DNA of 37,509 nt from an uncultured Bacteroidota bacterium (lineage in GTDB: Bacteria > Bacteroidota > Bacteroidia > Bacteroidales > F082), in contig CAJXKB010000023.1 of the NCBI GenBank assembly GCA_913055825.1, positions 1 to 37,509 of the forward strand. Reading direction: 5' to 3'. How positions within the stretch are numbered: the first letter of the stretch is position 1; every line of letters starts with the position of its first letter. A program made the position numbers and the translations under genes. Shown here piece by piece: positions 15,800 through 24,424 of this stretch. The notes under the pieces are model-generated. The model had not been told where the DNA came from, made no database searches, and was given only the letters and a program-made list of their open reading frames with translations.

Positions 15800-16663
15800 T
15801 TAATTATGAGGGACATGTTTTTCAGCATGATACGACGAGCGTACCAGCGGGCTGCTTTCCACAAAGCGAAATCCTTTTTCAAGCCCAACACGTTCATATT
15901 CTTTAAATTGTTCGGGTGTTACATATTCTTTTACAGGTAGGTGCTTTTTAGTGGGTTGTAAATACTGGCCAATGGTCAGCACTTTTACCCCCACTGCCAG
16001 CAAATCATCCATAAGATCAAATACTTCTTCGGGGGTTTCGCCCAAACCCGCCATAATACCTGATTTGGCTACTATTCCAGAGTCTGCAATATATTTGAGC
16101 ACTTTTAAACTAGTATCGTATTTTGCCCGGCTCCGTGTCCAGGGCGTAATGCGGCGGACAGTTTCAAGATTATGCGAAATTACTTCAGGTGCAGCATCAA
16201 TAACCTGCTGAATTAACTCTTTCTTACCGTCAAAATCGGGAATGAGGGTTTCGATAGTGGTACCCGGGCTTATTTCTTTAATTTTCCGGATGGTCATCGC
16301 CCATATACCGGCTCCGCCGTCTTCCAAATCGTCCCGATCAACAGATGTTAACACAGCATGTTTCAATTTCATCAAACGAATGGAATTAGCCACGCGTTCC
16401 GGTTCTTTCCAGTCTGCCGGCAACGGACGCCCTGTTTTTACATTACAAAATTTGCAAGATCGTGTACAAATATCTCCCAAAATCATTAGTGTAGCCGTTC
16501 CGTTTCCCCAGCATTCATGCATGTTTGGACAATGGCCGCTGGTACAAATGGTATGAAGTTTATTTTTATCAACAATTTCTTTAACGGAAATATATTCTTT
16601 CCCGGAAGGGATTTTTATCTTAAGCCAGTCCGGTTTCCTGAGTATTGTTTTTGTTTGATCCAT
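15800..16663 (-). CDS. lipA: Lipoyl synthase (LipA)
   Basis: 287 residues on the minus strand. Radical SAM enzyme that inserts two sulfurs into protein-bound octanoyl groups. The auxiliary cluster motif is CTSGHCPNMHEC (C-x4-C-x5-C) and the radical SAM motif is CTRSCKFC (C-x3-C-x2-C). DDLEDGGAGIWAMTIRKI and SHNLETVRRITPWTR are further family landmarks. The C-terminal RSSY motif, whose Ser binds the auxiliary cluster, is present in SPLVRSSYHAEKH. The gene starts the lipA-lipB operon and diverges from dprA, with a promoter for each in the 90-bp gap. Confidence 0.97.
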   Translation of the reverse strand: MDQTKTILRKPDWLKIKIPSGKEYISVKEIVDKNKLHTICTSGHCPNMHECWGNGTATLMILGDICTRSCKFCNVKTGRPLPADWKEPERVANSIRLMKLKHAVLTSVDRDDLEDGGAGIWAMTIRKIKEISPGTTIETLIPDFDGKKELIQQVIDAAPEVISHNLETVRRITPWTRSRAKYDTSLKVLKYIADSGIVAKSGIMAGLGETPEEVFDLMDDLLAVGVKVLTIGQYLQPTKKHLPVKEYVTPEQFKEYERVGLEKGFRFVESSPLVRSSYHAEKHVPHN

Positions 16664-16681
16664 GATTCATTTTTAATCCGG

Positions 16682-16689
16682 CAAAATTA
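16682..16689 (-). promoter_or_regulatory. -7 box TAATTTTG for lipA-lipB
   Basis: CAAAATTA on the plus strand, an exact TAnnTTTG on the minus strand, 18 nt before the lipA ATG. Confidence 0.6.
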
Positions 16690-16744
16690 TACATTTTGCA
16701 ATTATAAAACTGACTATCATTTCAATGTTTTAACCAAACATTTA

Positions 16745-16752
16745 TAACTTTG
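16745..16752 (+). promoter_or_regulatory. -7 box TAACTTTG directly before dprA
   Basis: Exact TAnnTTTG match ending one base before the first possible dprA ATG (16754). The transcript would be leaderless or nearly so, or translation starts at the second ATG (16760). Confidence 0.6.
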
Positions 16753-16753
16753 T

Positions 16754-17860
16754 ATGATTATGGCAAACGACCTTATTTATAAAATCGGCATCAGCCTGAT
16801 TCCCGGTGTAGGAGATGTAAATGGCAAAAAACTCATTAATTTTTGTGGAGGTGCCGAAGCTGTTTTTTCTTCTTCACGAAAAGCGCTGATGACTATCCCC
16901 GGTATTGGACAGGCCACGGTAAACAGTATTTTAAATCAAAAAGTGTTGGACCGTGCCCGTAGGGAAATCGATTTTATTCAGAAATATAATATCCGTGTAC
17001 TTTTTTATGAAGATGCTGATTATCCTCAACGACTGCTTAATTGTTACGACCATCCATTGATTCTTTTTTACAAAGGTACGGCCGATTTAAATAAGTCGCG
17101 TGTAGTTAGTTTTGTGGGAACCCGGCGTGCAACAGAGTATGGGCGCAGCATGTGCCGGGAACTGCTGGAAGGATTAATAGAAAAGGAGGTGTTGCTTGTA
17201 AGCGGACTGGCTTATGGTATTGACGGATGTGCACATCGCCAGTCGGTTGATTTAAACATCCCAACTGTTGGCGTACTTGGCCATGGGCTCGACAGGCTTT
17301 ATCCGGCTCAGCACAAAAAACTTGCCGAAAGCATGTTAGCAAAAGGAGGCGGTTTACTTACCGAATTTTTTTCGAAAACCACGCCCGACCGTGAAAATTT
17401 CCCCAAACGAAACCGTATTGTTGCCGGGATGAGTGATGCCGTAGTGGTGATTGAATCGGACAGGAAAGGAGGTGCTTTGATAACGGCTGAGCTGGCCAAT
17501 TCGTACAACCGCGATGTGTTTGCCCTGCCCGGAAGAGTGGGTGACCAATATTCAAGAGGGTGCAACTTTTTTATCAAAACCAACAAAGCAGCATTGATTC
17601 AATCGGCTGACGATATTGCCTATATCATGGGTTGGGACGACAGGCGAAGGAAAGAAAAACAACAAACCGAATTGTTCATCAAGCTTTCCGGTGAAGAAAA
17701 ATTATTGCTTGAAATGATTCGTGATGCCGGAGAAATAAGTATTGACAAATTGGTAATACAATCAGCAATTAATCCTTCAAAAGTAGCTTCTGCCTTGCTT
17801 AACATGGAGTTTAGCGGACTTATACAAACTCTTCCGGGCAAACAATACAAAGCTTTGTAA
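16754..17860 (+). CDS. dprA: DNA-processing protein DprA
   Basis: 368 residues. The N-terminal helix-hairpin-helix part (LIPGVGDVNGKKLINF, LMTIPGIGQATVNSIL) is followed by the Rossmann-like DprA core. Core landmarks are VSFVGTRRATEYG, LVSGLAYGIDGCAHR, GVLGHGLDRLYPAQH, NFPKRNRIVAGMSDAVVVIE, GGALITAELA and VFALPG. The C-terminal winged-helix domain covers about residues 305-365. DprA protects incoming single-stranded DNA and loads RecA during transformation, and is also widespread in species not known to be competent. Two ATGs (16754, 16760) are possible. The promoter abuts the first, so the second may be used. It is monocistronic and divergent from lipA. Confidence 0.95.
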   Translation: MIMANDLIYKIGISLIPGVGDVNGKKLINFCGGAEAVFSSSRKALMTIPGIGQATVNSILNQKVLDRARREIDFIQKYNIRVLFYEDADYPQRLLNCYDHPLILFYKGTADLNKSRVVSFVGTRRATEYGRSMCRELLEGLIEKEVLLVSGLAYGIDGCAHRQSVDLNIPTVGVLGHGLDRLYPAQHKKLAESMLAKGGGLLTEFFSKTTPDRENFPKRNRIVAGMSDAVVVIESDRKGGALITAELANSYNRDVFALPGRVGDQYSRGCNFFIKTNKAALIQSADDIAYIMGWDDRRRKEKQQTELFIKLSGEEKLLLEMIRDAGEISIDKLVIQSAINPSKVASALLNMEFSGLIQTLPGKQYKAL

Positions 17861-17919
17861 AACACATTCAAATAATATTGAATTGTAAATTTATTAACCT
17901 GAAATCCTATAGGAAATTG

Positions 17920-17927
17920 TACTTTTG
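17920..17927 (+). promoter_or_regulatory. -7 box TACTTTTG for cysD
   Basis: Exact TAnnTTTG match 21 nt before the cysD ATG at 17949. Confidence 0.6.
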
Positions 17928-17948
17928 CCTTTTTGAAAAGCAAAGTGC

Positions 17949-18857
17949 ATGCAAACTTATTCCATCAATAATCTCCGCGAACTGGAAGCGGAGTCTATTC
18001 ACATCATTCGTGAAGTAGCTGCCGAATTTGAAAATCCGGTGATGCTCTATTCCATTGGTAAAGATTCATCGGTAATGGCACGACTGGCCGAAAAAGCTTT
18101 CTATCCCGGAAAGGTGCCTTTTCCGCTGATGCACATCGACTCGAAATGGAAATTCAAAGAGATGATCGAATTCCGTGACAACTATACCAAAGAAAAAGGC
18201 TGGAATTTGATTGTTCATTACAACAAAGAGGGTTTTGAGGCCGGCATAGGCCCTTATACCCACGGTTCAAAAGTGCATACTGACGTGATGAAAACACAGG
18301 CCCTTCTTCAGGGACTTGATAAATATAAATTTGATGCCGCTTTTGGCGGTGCCCGTCGCGATGAAGAAAAAAGTCGTGCCAAAGAACGGATTTATTCTTT
18401 CCGCGATAAATACCATCAATGGGACCCGAAAAATCAACGTCCTGAACTGTGGGATATTTACAATGCCAAAGTGCACAAAGGCGAATCTATTCGCGTATTT
18501 CCAATTTCAAATTGGACCGAGCTGGATATCTGGCAATACATCCGTTTGGAAAATATCCCCATTGTTCCCCTCTATTTTGCCAAAGAACGGCCGGTGGTAA
18601 ATGTGGACGGAAATCTGATTTTAGTGGATGACGAACGCATGCCGGAAAAAATGCGCAAGCAGGCTGAAATGAAAATGGTCCGATTCCGTACGCTGGGATG
18701 CTATCCGCTAACGGGTGCCGTTGAATCGGAAGCCGACACTATTGAAAAAATAGTGGAAGAGATGATGACGATTACCAAAAGTGAACGTACCACACGCGTG
18801 ATCGACTTTGACCAGGACGCCAGTATGGAGCAGAAAAAAAGAGAAGGGTATTTTTAA
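17949..18857 (+). CDS. cysD: Sulfate adenylyltransferase subunit 2 (CysD)
   Basis: 302 residues, the normal length. The PP-loop pyrophosphatase motif is SIGKDSSVM, followed by [38 protein letters not shown] and [15 protein letters not shown]. CysD forms adenosine 5'-phosphosulfate from sulfate and ATP together with the GTPase CysN, which normally lies directly downstream. Here no cysN follows: the next genes are a YhhN-type membrane protein and a hydrolase. Unless cysN is elsewhere in the genome, the enzyme would lack its energy-coupling subunit. The sequence itself is intact to the terminal KKREGYF, so it is not a remnant. Confidence 0.95.
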   Translation: MQTYSINNLRELEAESIHIIREVAAEFENPVMLYSIGKDSSVMARLAEKAFYPGKVPFPLMHIDSKWKFKEMIEFRDNYTKEKGWNLIVHYNKEGFEAGIGPYTHGSKVHTDVMKTQALLQGLDKYKFDAAFGGARRDEEKSRAKERIYSFRDKYHQWDPKNQRPELWDIYNAKVHKGESIRVFPISNWTELDIWQYIRLENIPIVPLYFAKERPVVNVDGNLILVDDERMPEKMRKQAEMKMVRFRTLGCYPLTGAVESEADTIEKIVEEMMTITKSERTTRVIDFDQDASMEQKKREGYF

Positions 18858-18894
18858 ATTTTTGTAAGTTTATGCTTTCAAAATTTTCTTGTTT

Positions 18895-19521
18895 ATGAAT
18901 TACCTGCTTTTACTTATTATTTTATCCGGTTTGCTACATATCAGCGGTGAATACCTGAAAGTTTCTTCACTGAAATATGTTTTTAAACCTGTCACAACAG
19001 CTTTGATTATCCTGCTAACTTTTCAACTTAAAACCGGAAACTTTACTGTTTATAAAATACTGATAATTAGCGGATTAGTTTTTTCCTTGATTGGCGATGT
19101 GTTTTTGATGCTTCCCAAGGACCGGTTTGTGGCCGGACTGGTTTCGTTTTTAATAGCCCACCTGTTGTTTATCGGGGCAATGGTTTCCGGTTTCGGTCCC
19201 TTTTTTGCCTGGTTGCCTTTTATTCCCATCGCTATTTATATGCTTATTTTCCTGTGGATAGTGTTGCCTAAAACAGGTAAAATGACCATTCCGGTTTTGG
19301 TTTATGCATTGGTAATTATGATTTTTTTGTGGCAGGCAGCTGGCCGGGCATGGGTTTTGGCAGGTATCAGCAGTACGTACGCATTTTTAGGTGCTATGCT
19401 TTTTGTTATTTCCGATTCCATTTTGGCTTACAATAAATTTGTAAAAACTTTTAAATTAGCGGAGTTTTTCATCATGCTAAGTTATTGGTCAGCACTTGTT
19501 CTATTGGCTTTATCTATTTAA
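18895..19521 (+). CDS. YhhN/TMEM86-family membrane protein (lysoplasmalogenase-like)
   Basis: 208 residues from the ATG at 18895 (a TTG two codons earlier is in frame). About seven to eight membrane segments. The conserved pattern of the YhhN family is visible: the GLVFSLIGDVFLML segment with an intramembrane Asp, SFLIAHLLFIGAMV, and a C-terminal GAMLFVISDSILAYNKF with a second Asp. The animal relative TMEM86B splits the vinyl-ether bond of lysoplasmalogens. Bacterial members have been shown to have similar activity in a few cases. The two Asp motifs fit a membrane hydrolase. It follows cysD by 37 bases and precedes the alpha/beta hydrolase by 12. Confidence 0.8.
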   Translation: MNYLLLLIILSGLLHISGEYLKVSSLKYVFKPVTTALIILLTFQLKTGNFTVYKILIISGLVFSLIGDVFLMLPKDRFVAGLVSFLIAHLLFIGAMVSGFGPFFAWLPFIPIAIYMLIFLWIVLPKTGKMTIPVLVYALVIMIFLWQAAGRAWVLAGISSTYAFLGAMLFVISDSILAYNKFVKTFKLAEFFIMLSYWSALVLLALSI

Positions 19522-19533
19522 ATTAAAAAAACC

Positions 19534-20379
19534 ATGTGGTTTATTTACTTTCTTTTGGCTGTTCTGATTCTCGGATTAACCGTTTTGTTTTTTTTAATGG
19601 TAAAAAGTTTCCATAATCCTGTGGTCAGACATGAAACTCCTAAAAACCTGCCTTTTAAAATTCAGGAAGTTTGGATCCCGACAAAAAAAAACAAAAAGTT
19701 GTATGCATGGTGGATTCTGGTGGATACATCAGCACCTACTATTATTTTTGTACATGGCTGGGGGCGTAATACCCAGCGAATGATGACTTATTTGAAAAAG
19801 TTTTGTTGTAAAGGCTTTAACCTGCTGGCTTTTGATGCACGCAGCCATGGCAATAGTGATGCCGATGGCTATACCAATTTAGTAAAATTTGCCGAAGATA
19901 CCATTTCAACGATGGATTATCTCAAAAAACAGTCCAAAACAGAAAATAACGATTTTTACCTCGTGGGCCTGTCCATTGGCGGGGCGGCTTCCATTTATGC
20001 AGCAGCACACGACCCAAGGGTGAAAAAAGTGATTACCGTGGGAGCATTTGCCCATCCGGCTGTAGTTATGCGGAAACAATTTGCCGATCACCACATTCCT
20101 TACTTTCCGTTGGTTTGGTTACTGTTTAAGTATATAAAAATATTTCAGCACCTCGATTTAAATGCTATTGCACCGGAGAAACATATTGTTAACGCCGGGG
20201 CCCGCTTCTTGCTCATTCATGGTGAGCAGGATCAAACCGTTCCGGTTACCCAGGCTTTACGCCTGAAAAAAGCTGCGGGCGACAACGCAGAATTGTGGAC
20301 AATCCCCGGCCGGGGCCATTCCGATTGCCATTTGGAAAAAGGGTTTTGGGAAAAAGTTTTTGACTTTTTTGAAAATTGA
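19534..20379 (+). CDS. Membrane-anchored alpha/beta hydrolase
   Basis: 281 residues. One N-terminal hydrophobic segment (residues 1-23) anchors it in the membrane or serves as an uncleaved signal. The hydrolase fold shows the oxyanion strand IIFVHGWGRN and DARSHGNSD, the nucleophile elbow GLSIGGAAS (Ser), an Asp in HGEQDQTVP and the catalytic His in IPGRGHSDCH. The triad is therefore complete. Related proteins are annotated as lysophospholipases or peptidase S9-like esterases. Pairing with the YhhN-type gene hints at lipid turnover, but the substrate is unknown. Stop at 20377-20379, followed by a 125-bp gap before lnt in which I see no gene. Confidence 0.85.
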   Translation: MWFIYFLLAVLILGLTVLFFLMVKSFHNPVVRHETPKNLPFKIQEVWIPTKKNKKLYAWWILVDTSAPTIIFVHGWGRNTQRMMTYLKKFCCKGFNLLAFDARSHGNSDADGYTNLVKFAEDTISTMDYLKKQSKTENNDFYLVGLSIGGAASIYAAAHDPRVKKVITVGAFAHPAVVMRKQFADHHIPYFPLVWLLFKYIKIFQHLDLNAIAPEKHIVNAGARFLLIHGEQDQTVPVTQALRLKKAAGDNAELWTIPGRGHSDCHLEKGFWEKVFDFFEN

Positions 20380-20504
20380 TTTTCTCATCACAAAAAAATG
20401 CCGGATGTGTTAATGTTTCACGTGCTTTAAAAAATTGAACTTTTTCGGCAAACCACGCCCTTATTTTACCAAAAAGAAATGATTATTTTAGCCAAAAATA
20501 TCAA

Positions 20505-22103
20505 ATGAAGCGGTTATACCTTTTATTGCTTTCCTTGTTGAGTGGTTTATTGATGGCAGCATCCTGGCCTGTTCACGGGTTTACACCTTTGATTTTCGTG
20601 GCCTGGATTCCCTTGTTTTTTGTGCAAAACGAATTGGAAAACAGCAACAGGAAAGGCATGTTTGGTTATGCCATGATCAGCTTTCTCATTTGGAATACCT
20701 TAACCACCTGGTGGATTTGGAATTCTACAGCTTCGGGAGCAGTAACGGCAATCGTGTTGAATTCGTTGTTTATGGCCATCGTATTTCAGGTGTTTCACAT
20801 TTCCAGGAAATATTTGTTTGGCAAAAAAGGAGGCCTTGGTATTTTAATTTTTTACTGGATAAGCTGGGAATATTTCCACATGAACTGGGATTTAAGTTGG
20901 CCATGGCTCACGCTGGGCAATGTGTTTGCTTCCAAACACCTGTGGATTCAATGGTACGAATATACGGGTGTTTTAGGAGGTTCGTTGTGGGTGCTTTGGG
21001 TAAATATTTTATTATTCAAATTACTTCAACACATCCGCACCAAATCAGTGTCTAAATTAATTATACAAACCACCTCCGTAGTTTTTTTGATTGGTATTCC
21101 GCTTATTTTTTCGCTTGTACAATATCATCATTATAAAGAAAAAGGAAATCCTATACAAGTGGTTGTGGTTCAGCCTAATATTGATCCCTACACCGAGGAA
21201 TACACCTTGCCTCCTGCCCAAATCCTTCAACGAAATTTGACACTCGCAAAAAAAGCGGTTACCGATAGTACCGACTATGTCATTTTTCCCGAATCGGCTA
21301 TCCAGGAGGGTATTTGGGAAGACAATATGCAACGTTCTCAAAGCCTGAAAACCCTGCGCGCTTATTTAAGTCATTACCCCAAACTTTCCATGATTATCGG
21401 CGCCTCCACCTTTCGCTGGTTAAAACCTGACGAACCCCGCGACAATGCTGCCCGCAAATACAAAAATAATTTGTATTATTACGCTTTCAATACGGCTTTT
21501 TTTATTGATAATTCTCCTTATTTACAAGTCCATCATAAATCAATACTTGTACCGGGTGTGGAAAAAATGCCATCATGGGGAATATTACATCCACTGGAAC
21601 GCTATGCAGTTAATCTCGGTGGCATTGTGGGTACCTTAAAAGCTGATGACCACACCACAGTTTTTACCAATCCGGAAACTGATGTAAAAATAGGCCCTGC
21701 CATTTGTTACGAATCGGTTTATGGCGATTTTGTAGCTAATATGGTTCGCAAAGGCGCACAATTGATTGCAGTAATCACCAACGATGGCTGGTGGGGCAAT
21801 ACGCCCGGCTATAAACAACATTTTTTGTTTTCGGTATTACGTGCCATTGAATGCCGGCGCGATGTGGCTATGTCGGCCAATACGGGCACTTCTGCTTTTA
21901 TCAACCAAAATGGCGACGTAAAGCAAAAGACGGAATACTGGAAACGGGCAGTGATTAAACAAACCCTACACCTGAACAATGAAATTACCTATTATGTGGC
22001 CAACGGCGATTATATTGCACGAATATCCGGATATATCAGCACGTTAATTCTTTTGGCCTCGGTGGTTCAGGGTTTGTTGAAAAAGAAAAAGAGTTTGTTT
22101 TGA
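20505..22103 (+). CDS. lnt: Apolipoprotein N-acyltransferase (Lnt)
   Basis: 532 residues. Six to seven N-terminal membrane segments (to about residue 215) precede a nitrilase-like periplasmic domain (about 220-500) and a final membrane helix. The catalytic triad is visible: Glu263 in IFPESA, Lys345 in VHHKSILVPG and Cys401 in AICYESVYGDF. These correspond to E267-K335-C387 of E. coli Lnt. The ITNDGWWGNTPGYKQH segment is also typical. The enzyme adds the third acyl chain to the N-terminal Cys of lipoproteins. A near-match promoter box (TATTTTAG, one mismatch) lies at about 20484. It ends 101 bases before the restriction-modification operon. Confidence 0.95.
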   Translation: MKRLYLLLLSLLSGLLMAASWPVHGFTPLIFVAWIPLFFVQNELENSNRKGMFGYAMISFLIWNTLTTWWIWNSTASGAVTAIVLNSLFMAIVFQVFHISRKYLFGKKGGLGILIFYWISWEYFHMNWDLSWPWLTLGNVFASKHLWIQWYEYTGVLGGSLWVLWVNILLFKLLQHIRTKSVSKLIIQTTSVVFLIGIPLIFSLVQYHHYKEKGNPIQVVVVQPNIDPYTEEYTLPPAQILQRNLTLAKKAVTDSTDYVIFPESAIQEGIWEDNMQRSQSLKTLRAYLSHYPKLSMIIGASTFRWLKPDEPRDNAARKYKNNLYYYAFNTAFFIDNSPYLQVHHKSILVPGVEKMPSWGILHPLERYAVNLGGIVGTLKADDHTTVFTNPETDVKIGPAICYESVYGDFVANMVRKGAQLIAVITNDGWWGNTPGYKQHFLFSVLRAIECRRDVAMSANTGTSAFINQNGDVKQKTEYWKRAVIKQTLHLNNEITYYVANGDYIARISGYISTLILLASVVQGLLKKKKSLF

Positions 22104-22106
22104 AAA

Positions 22107-22129
22107 ACCGGAAACCGGTATGTAATACC
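22107..22129. repeat. Two overlapping short inverted repeats upstream of the R-M operon
   Basis: ACCGG-AAA-CCGGT (22107-22119) and GGTAT-GTA-ATACC (22117-22129) share bases, so only one can form at a time. They lie between lnt and the R-M operon and could be a weak terminator or an operator. Confidence 0.3.
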
Positions 22130-22204
22130 AATTGTGCTTCATGCAGCAAAAAGAAAATGATACATTGAAAATTTTGTTAGCAAATAGAAAAACAGGATGG
22201 ATAA

Positions 22205-24424
22205 ATGACAGAAAATAAAAATATGACATTATCGGACATTTTAAGAGATTCCTATTACAAGCTGTCTCAATTCAGCGAAGAAAAAATTAAGTTTTTGGAA
22301 GAAAACATTTTTACCAGAGAAGTAAAAGGGAAAACCGTCCCTTACATAAAGTGCTTGGTTCGCAAGAAAGATATTAAATTGACACCCGAAGAAGTGGTAA
22401 GGCAACTTTATGTAAAGACCCTTAACCAAGATTACGATTACCCTATCGGCAGAATGGAACTGGAATATGCCGTTTCGTTAGGGCGTGAAAAGAAACGAGC
22501 CGACATTGTCATTTTCGACAAAGACCAGACTACTGCGCCATATATCATAGTGGAACTGAAAAAGCCGAAACTCAAAGACGGCAAAGAACAATTAAAATCC
22601 TATTGCAACGCTACCGGGGCACCCATTGGAATTTGGAGTAATGGCGATTCCATATCTTTTTATCATCGAAAAGATCCCAATTATTTTGAAGATATTTCGG
22701 GTATCCCTCGTGCCTACCAAAAACTTTCTGATATACTTGAAGAACGCTGGACAATCAAAGATTTGATTGAAAAAGACAAACTTATTTCTGAAAGAAAATC
22801 GCTGAAAGATTTGATTTTGGAAATGGAAGACGAGGTGTTGGCAAATGCGGGCGTGGATGTTTTTGAAGAATTGTTTAAACTCATTTTCACCAAACTCTAT
22901 GATGAAATGCAAAGCGGGCGGGACGAAACCCGCCATCTTGAATTTAGAAACTACGGCGACACCGAAACTGAACTTAAAAACAAAATCCAAAATCTTTTTG
23001 ACAAAGCAAAACAAAAATGGGAAGGCGTTTTTAAAGCTGATGATAAAATTATGCTTACCTCTTCGCACCTTTCGATTTGCGTTTCCTCTTTGCAAGATGT
23101 AAAACTCTTTAATTCAAGTCTTGATGTAGTGGACGAAGCTTTTGAATACTTGATAAACAAAAGCAGTAAAGGAGAAAAAGGGCAATATTTTACTCCACGC
23201 TATGTCATTGATATGTGTGTAAAAATGCTCAATCCCAACCCCGATGAAACTATGATTGACACTGCTGCCGGCAGTTGCGGTTTTCCGGTACATACTATTT
23301 TTCATGTGTGGGAAAACCAACTCAAAGCCAAAGGGATTACCAAAAGCCACCTTTACACTACAGAGAAGAAACTGCCTGAACAGATAGACTATGTCCGTAA
23401 CAAAGTTTTTGCTATTGATTTTGATGAAAGAGCTGTGCGTGTGGGAAGAACATTAAACCTGATTGCCGGAGACGGACAAACAAATGTATTGCACCTGAAT
23501 ACTTTGGATTGGGAACGCTGGGATGAAAAAACAAACGACGAAGATTGGCAAGACGTTTATTTTGAAGGTTGGAAAAAACTCAAAAAGTTAAGAGCCGACA
23601 AAAAAAGCAACCGCGATTTTCAGTTTGATCTTTTGATGGCAAATCCGCCTTTTGCCGGAGATATTAAAGAAAGCAGGATTTTGGCTAAATACGACTTAGG
23701 TAAAAAAGTTTTATTTGAAAAGCTAAAATTTTATCAGGGGAAAAATGTTACAACTATAAAAAGAGGAGAAGCATTGCCGTCTTTTCCGGAATTTTTAGGC
23801 GTGAGCGGTGAAACAGTTTATAAATTACCTGACGGTACTTATAGAAAAGTTAAAATAAAAAATGCCGTTAAAATGGGACGGGATATTTTATTTATTGAGC
23901 GAAACCTTGATTTTCTTAAACCCGGTGGGCGTATGGCAATAGTCTTACCGCAGGGACGCTTTAATAACAGCAGCGACAAACACATTCGCGAATTTATAGC
24001 GGAAAGGGCAAGAATTCTTGCCGTAGTCGGTTTGCACGGCAATGTGTTTAAACCGCATACCGGAACCAAAACAAGCGTTTTGTTTGTGCAAAAATGGGAC
24101 GACAAACTTTGCCCTAAAGTAGATGATTATCCCATTTTCTTTGCCACCATGCAAAAGCCGAGCAAAGACAACAGCGGTGACAAAATCTATTTAAAGAAAA
24201 AAGACATTATTAAATTTTCCGAACTGGAAAACAAAGAAAACCAAGCCAGTGATGTAGCCGAACATTACGACACCACACCCAAAGATTTAGACGAATATGT
24301 TTTGGACAGCCACGGGCATTTGATTGTAAAACACGACCTGTTTAACCACGATGGGCTCACCCAAGACGGAATAGCCGAGGCATTTGCCGAATTTGCCAAA
24401 AAAGAGCGATTAAGTTTTTTTTGA
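22205..24424 (+). CDS. Nuclease-methyltransferase fusion (HSDR_N + HsdM), BcgI/type I-like
   Basis: 739 residues. Residues about 40-160 form a PD-(D/E)xK nuclease of the HsdR N-terminal type: Asp100 in KRADIVIFD, Glu117-x-Lys119 in IIVELKKP and the QxxxY motif Gln129-Tyr133 in EQLKSY. The rest is an HsdM-like N6-adenine methyltransferase. It has a helical N-part (about 200-325), GQYFTPRYVIDMCVKML, SAM motif I DTAAGSCGFPVHT (around 350) and catalytic NPPF (480-483). All key residues look intact. No helicase/translocase motor is present here or in the neighbours. An R-M fusion plus a separate S subunit is the architecture of BcgI-like type IIB/IIG systems, so it should methylate and cut near its site without long-range translocation. 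ATG 22205 is favoured; ATG 22223 is an alternative. Confidence 0.9.
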   Translation: MTENKNMTLSDILRDSYYKLSQFSEEKIKFLEENIFTREVKGKTVPYIKCLVRKKDIKLTPEEVVRQLYVKTLNQDYDYPIGRMELEYAVSLGREKKRADIVIFDKDQTTAPYIIVELKKPKLKDGKEQLKSYCNATGAPIGIWSNGDSISFYHRKDPNYFEDISGIPRAYQKLSDILEERWTIKDLIEKDKLISERKSLKDLILEMEDEVLANAGVDVFEELFKLIFTKLYDEMQSGRDETRHLEFRNYGDTETELKNKIQNLFDKAKQKWEGVFKADDKIMLTSSHLSICVSSLQDVKLFNSSLDVVDEAFEYLINKSSKGEKGQYFTPRYVIDMCVKMLNPNPDETMIDTAAGSCGFPVHTIFHVWENQLKAKGITKSHLYTTEKKLPEQIDYVRNKVFAIDFDERAVRVGRTLNLIAGDGQTNVLHLNTLDWERWDEKTNDEDWQDVYFEGWKKLKKLRADKKSNRDFQFDLLMANPPFAGDIKESRILAKYDLGKKVLFEKLKFYQGKNVTTIKRGEALPSFPEFLGVSGETVYKLPDGTYRKVKIKNAVKMGRDILFIERNLDFLKPGGRMAIVLPQGRFNNSSDKHIREFIAERARILAVVGLHGNVFKPHTGTKTSVLFVQKWDDKLCPKVDDYPIFFATMQKPSKDNSGDKIYLKKKDIIKFSELENKENQASDVAEHYDTTPKDLDEYVLDSHGHLIVKHDLFNHDGLTQDGIAEAFAEFAKKERLSFF

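Noticed and set aside
15443-15940. 165-codon frame on the plus strand across lipB and lipA
   Set aside because: Antisense shadow of two well-identified enzymes.
22141-22218. 25-codon leader frame overlapping the R-M start
   Set aside because: Too short to judge, no pause-type residues, and no ribosome site.
22592-23095. 167-codon frame antisense to the R-M fusion
   Set aside because: Shadow of a gene with clear motifs; Phe-rich composition typical of antisense frames.
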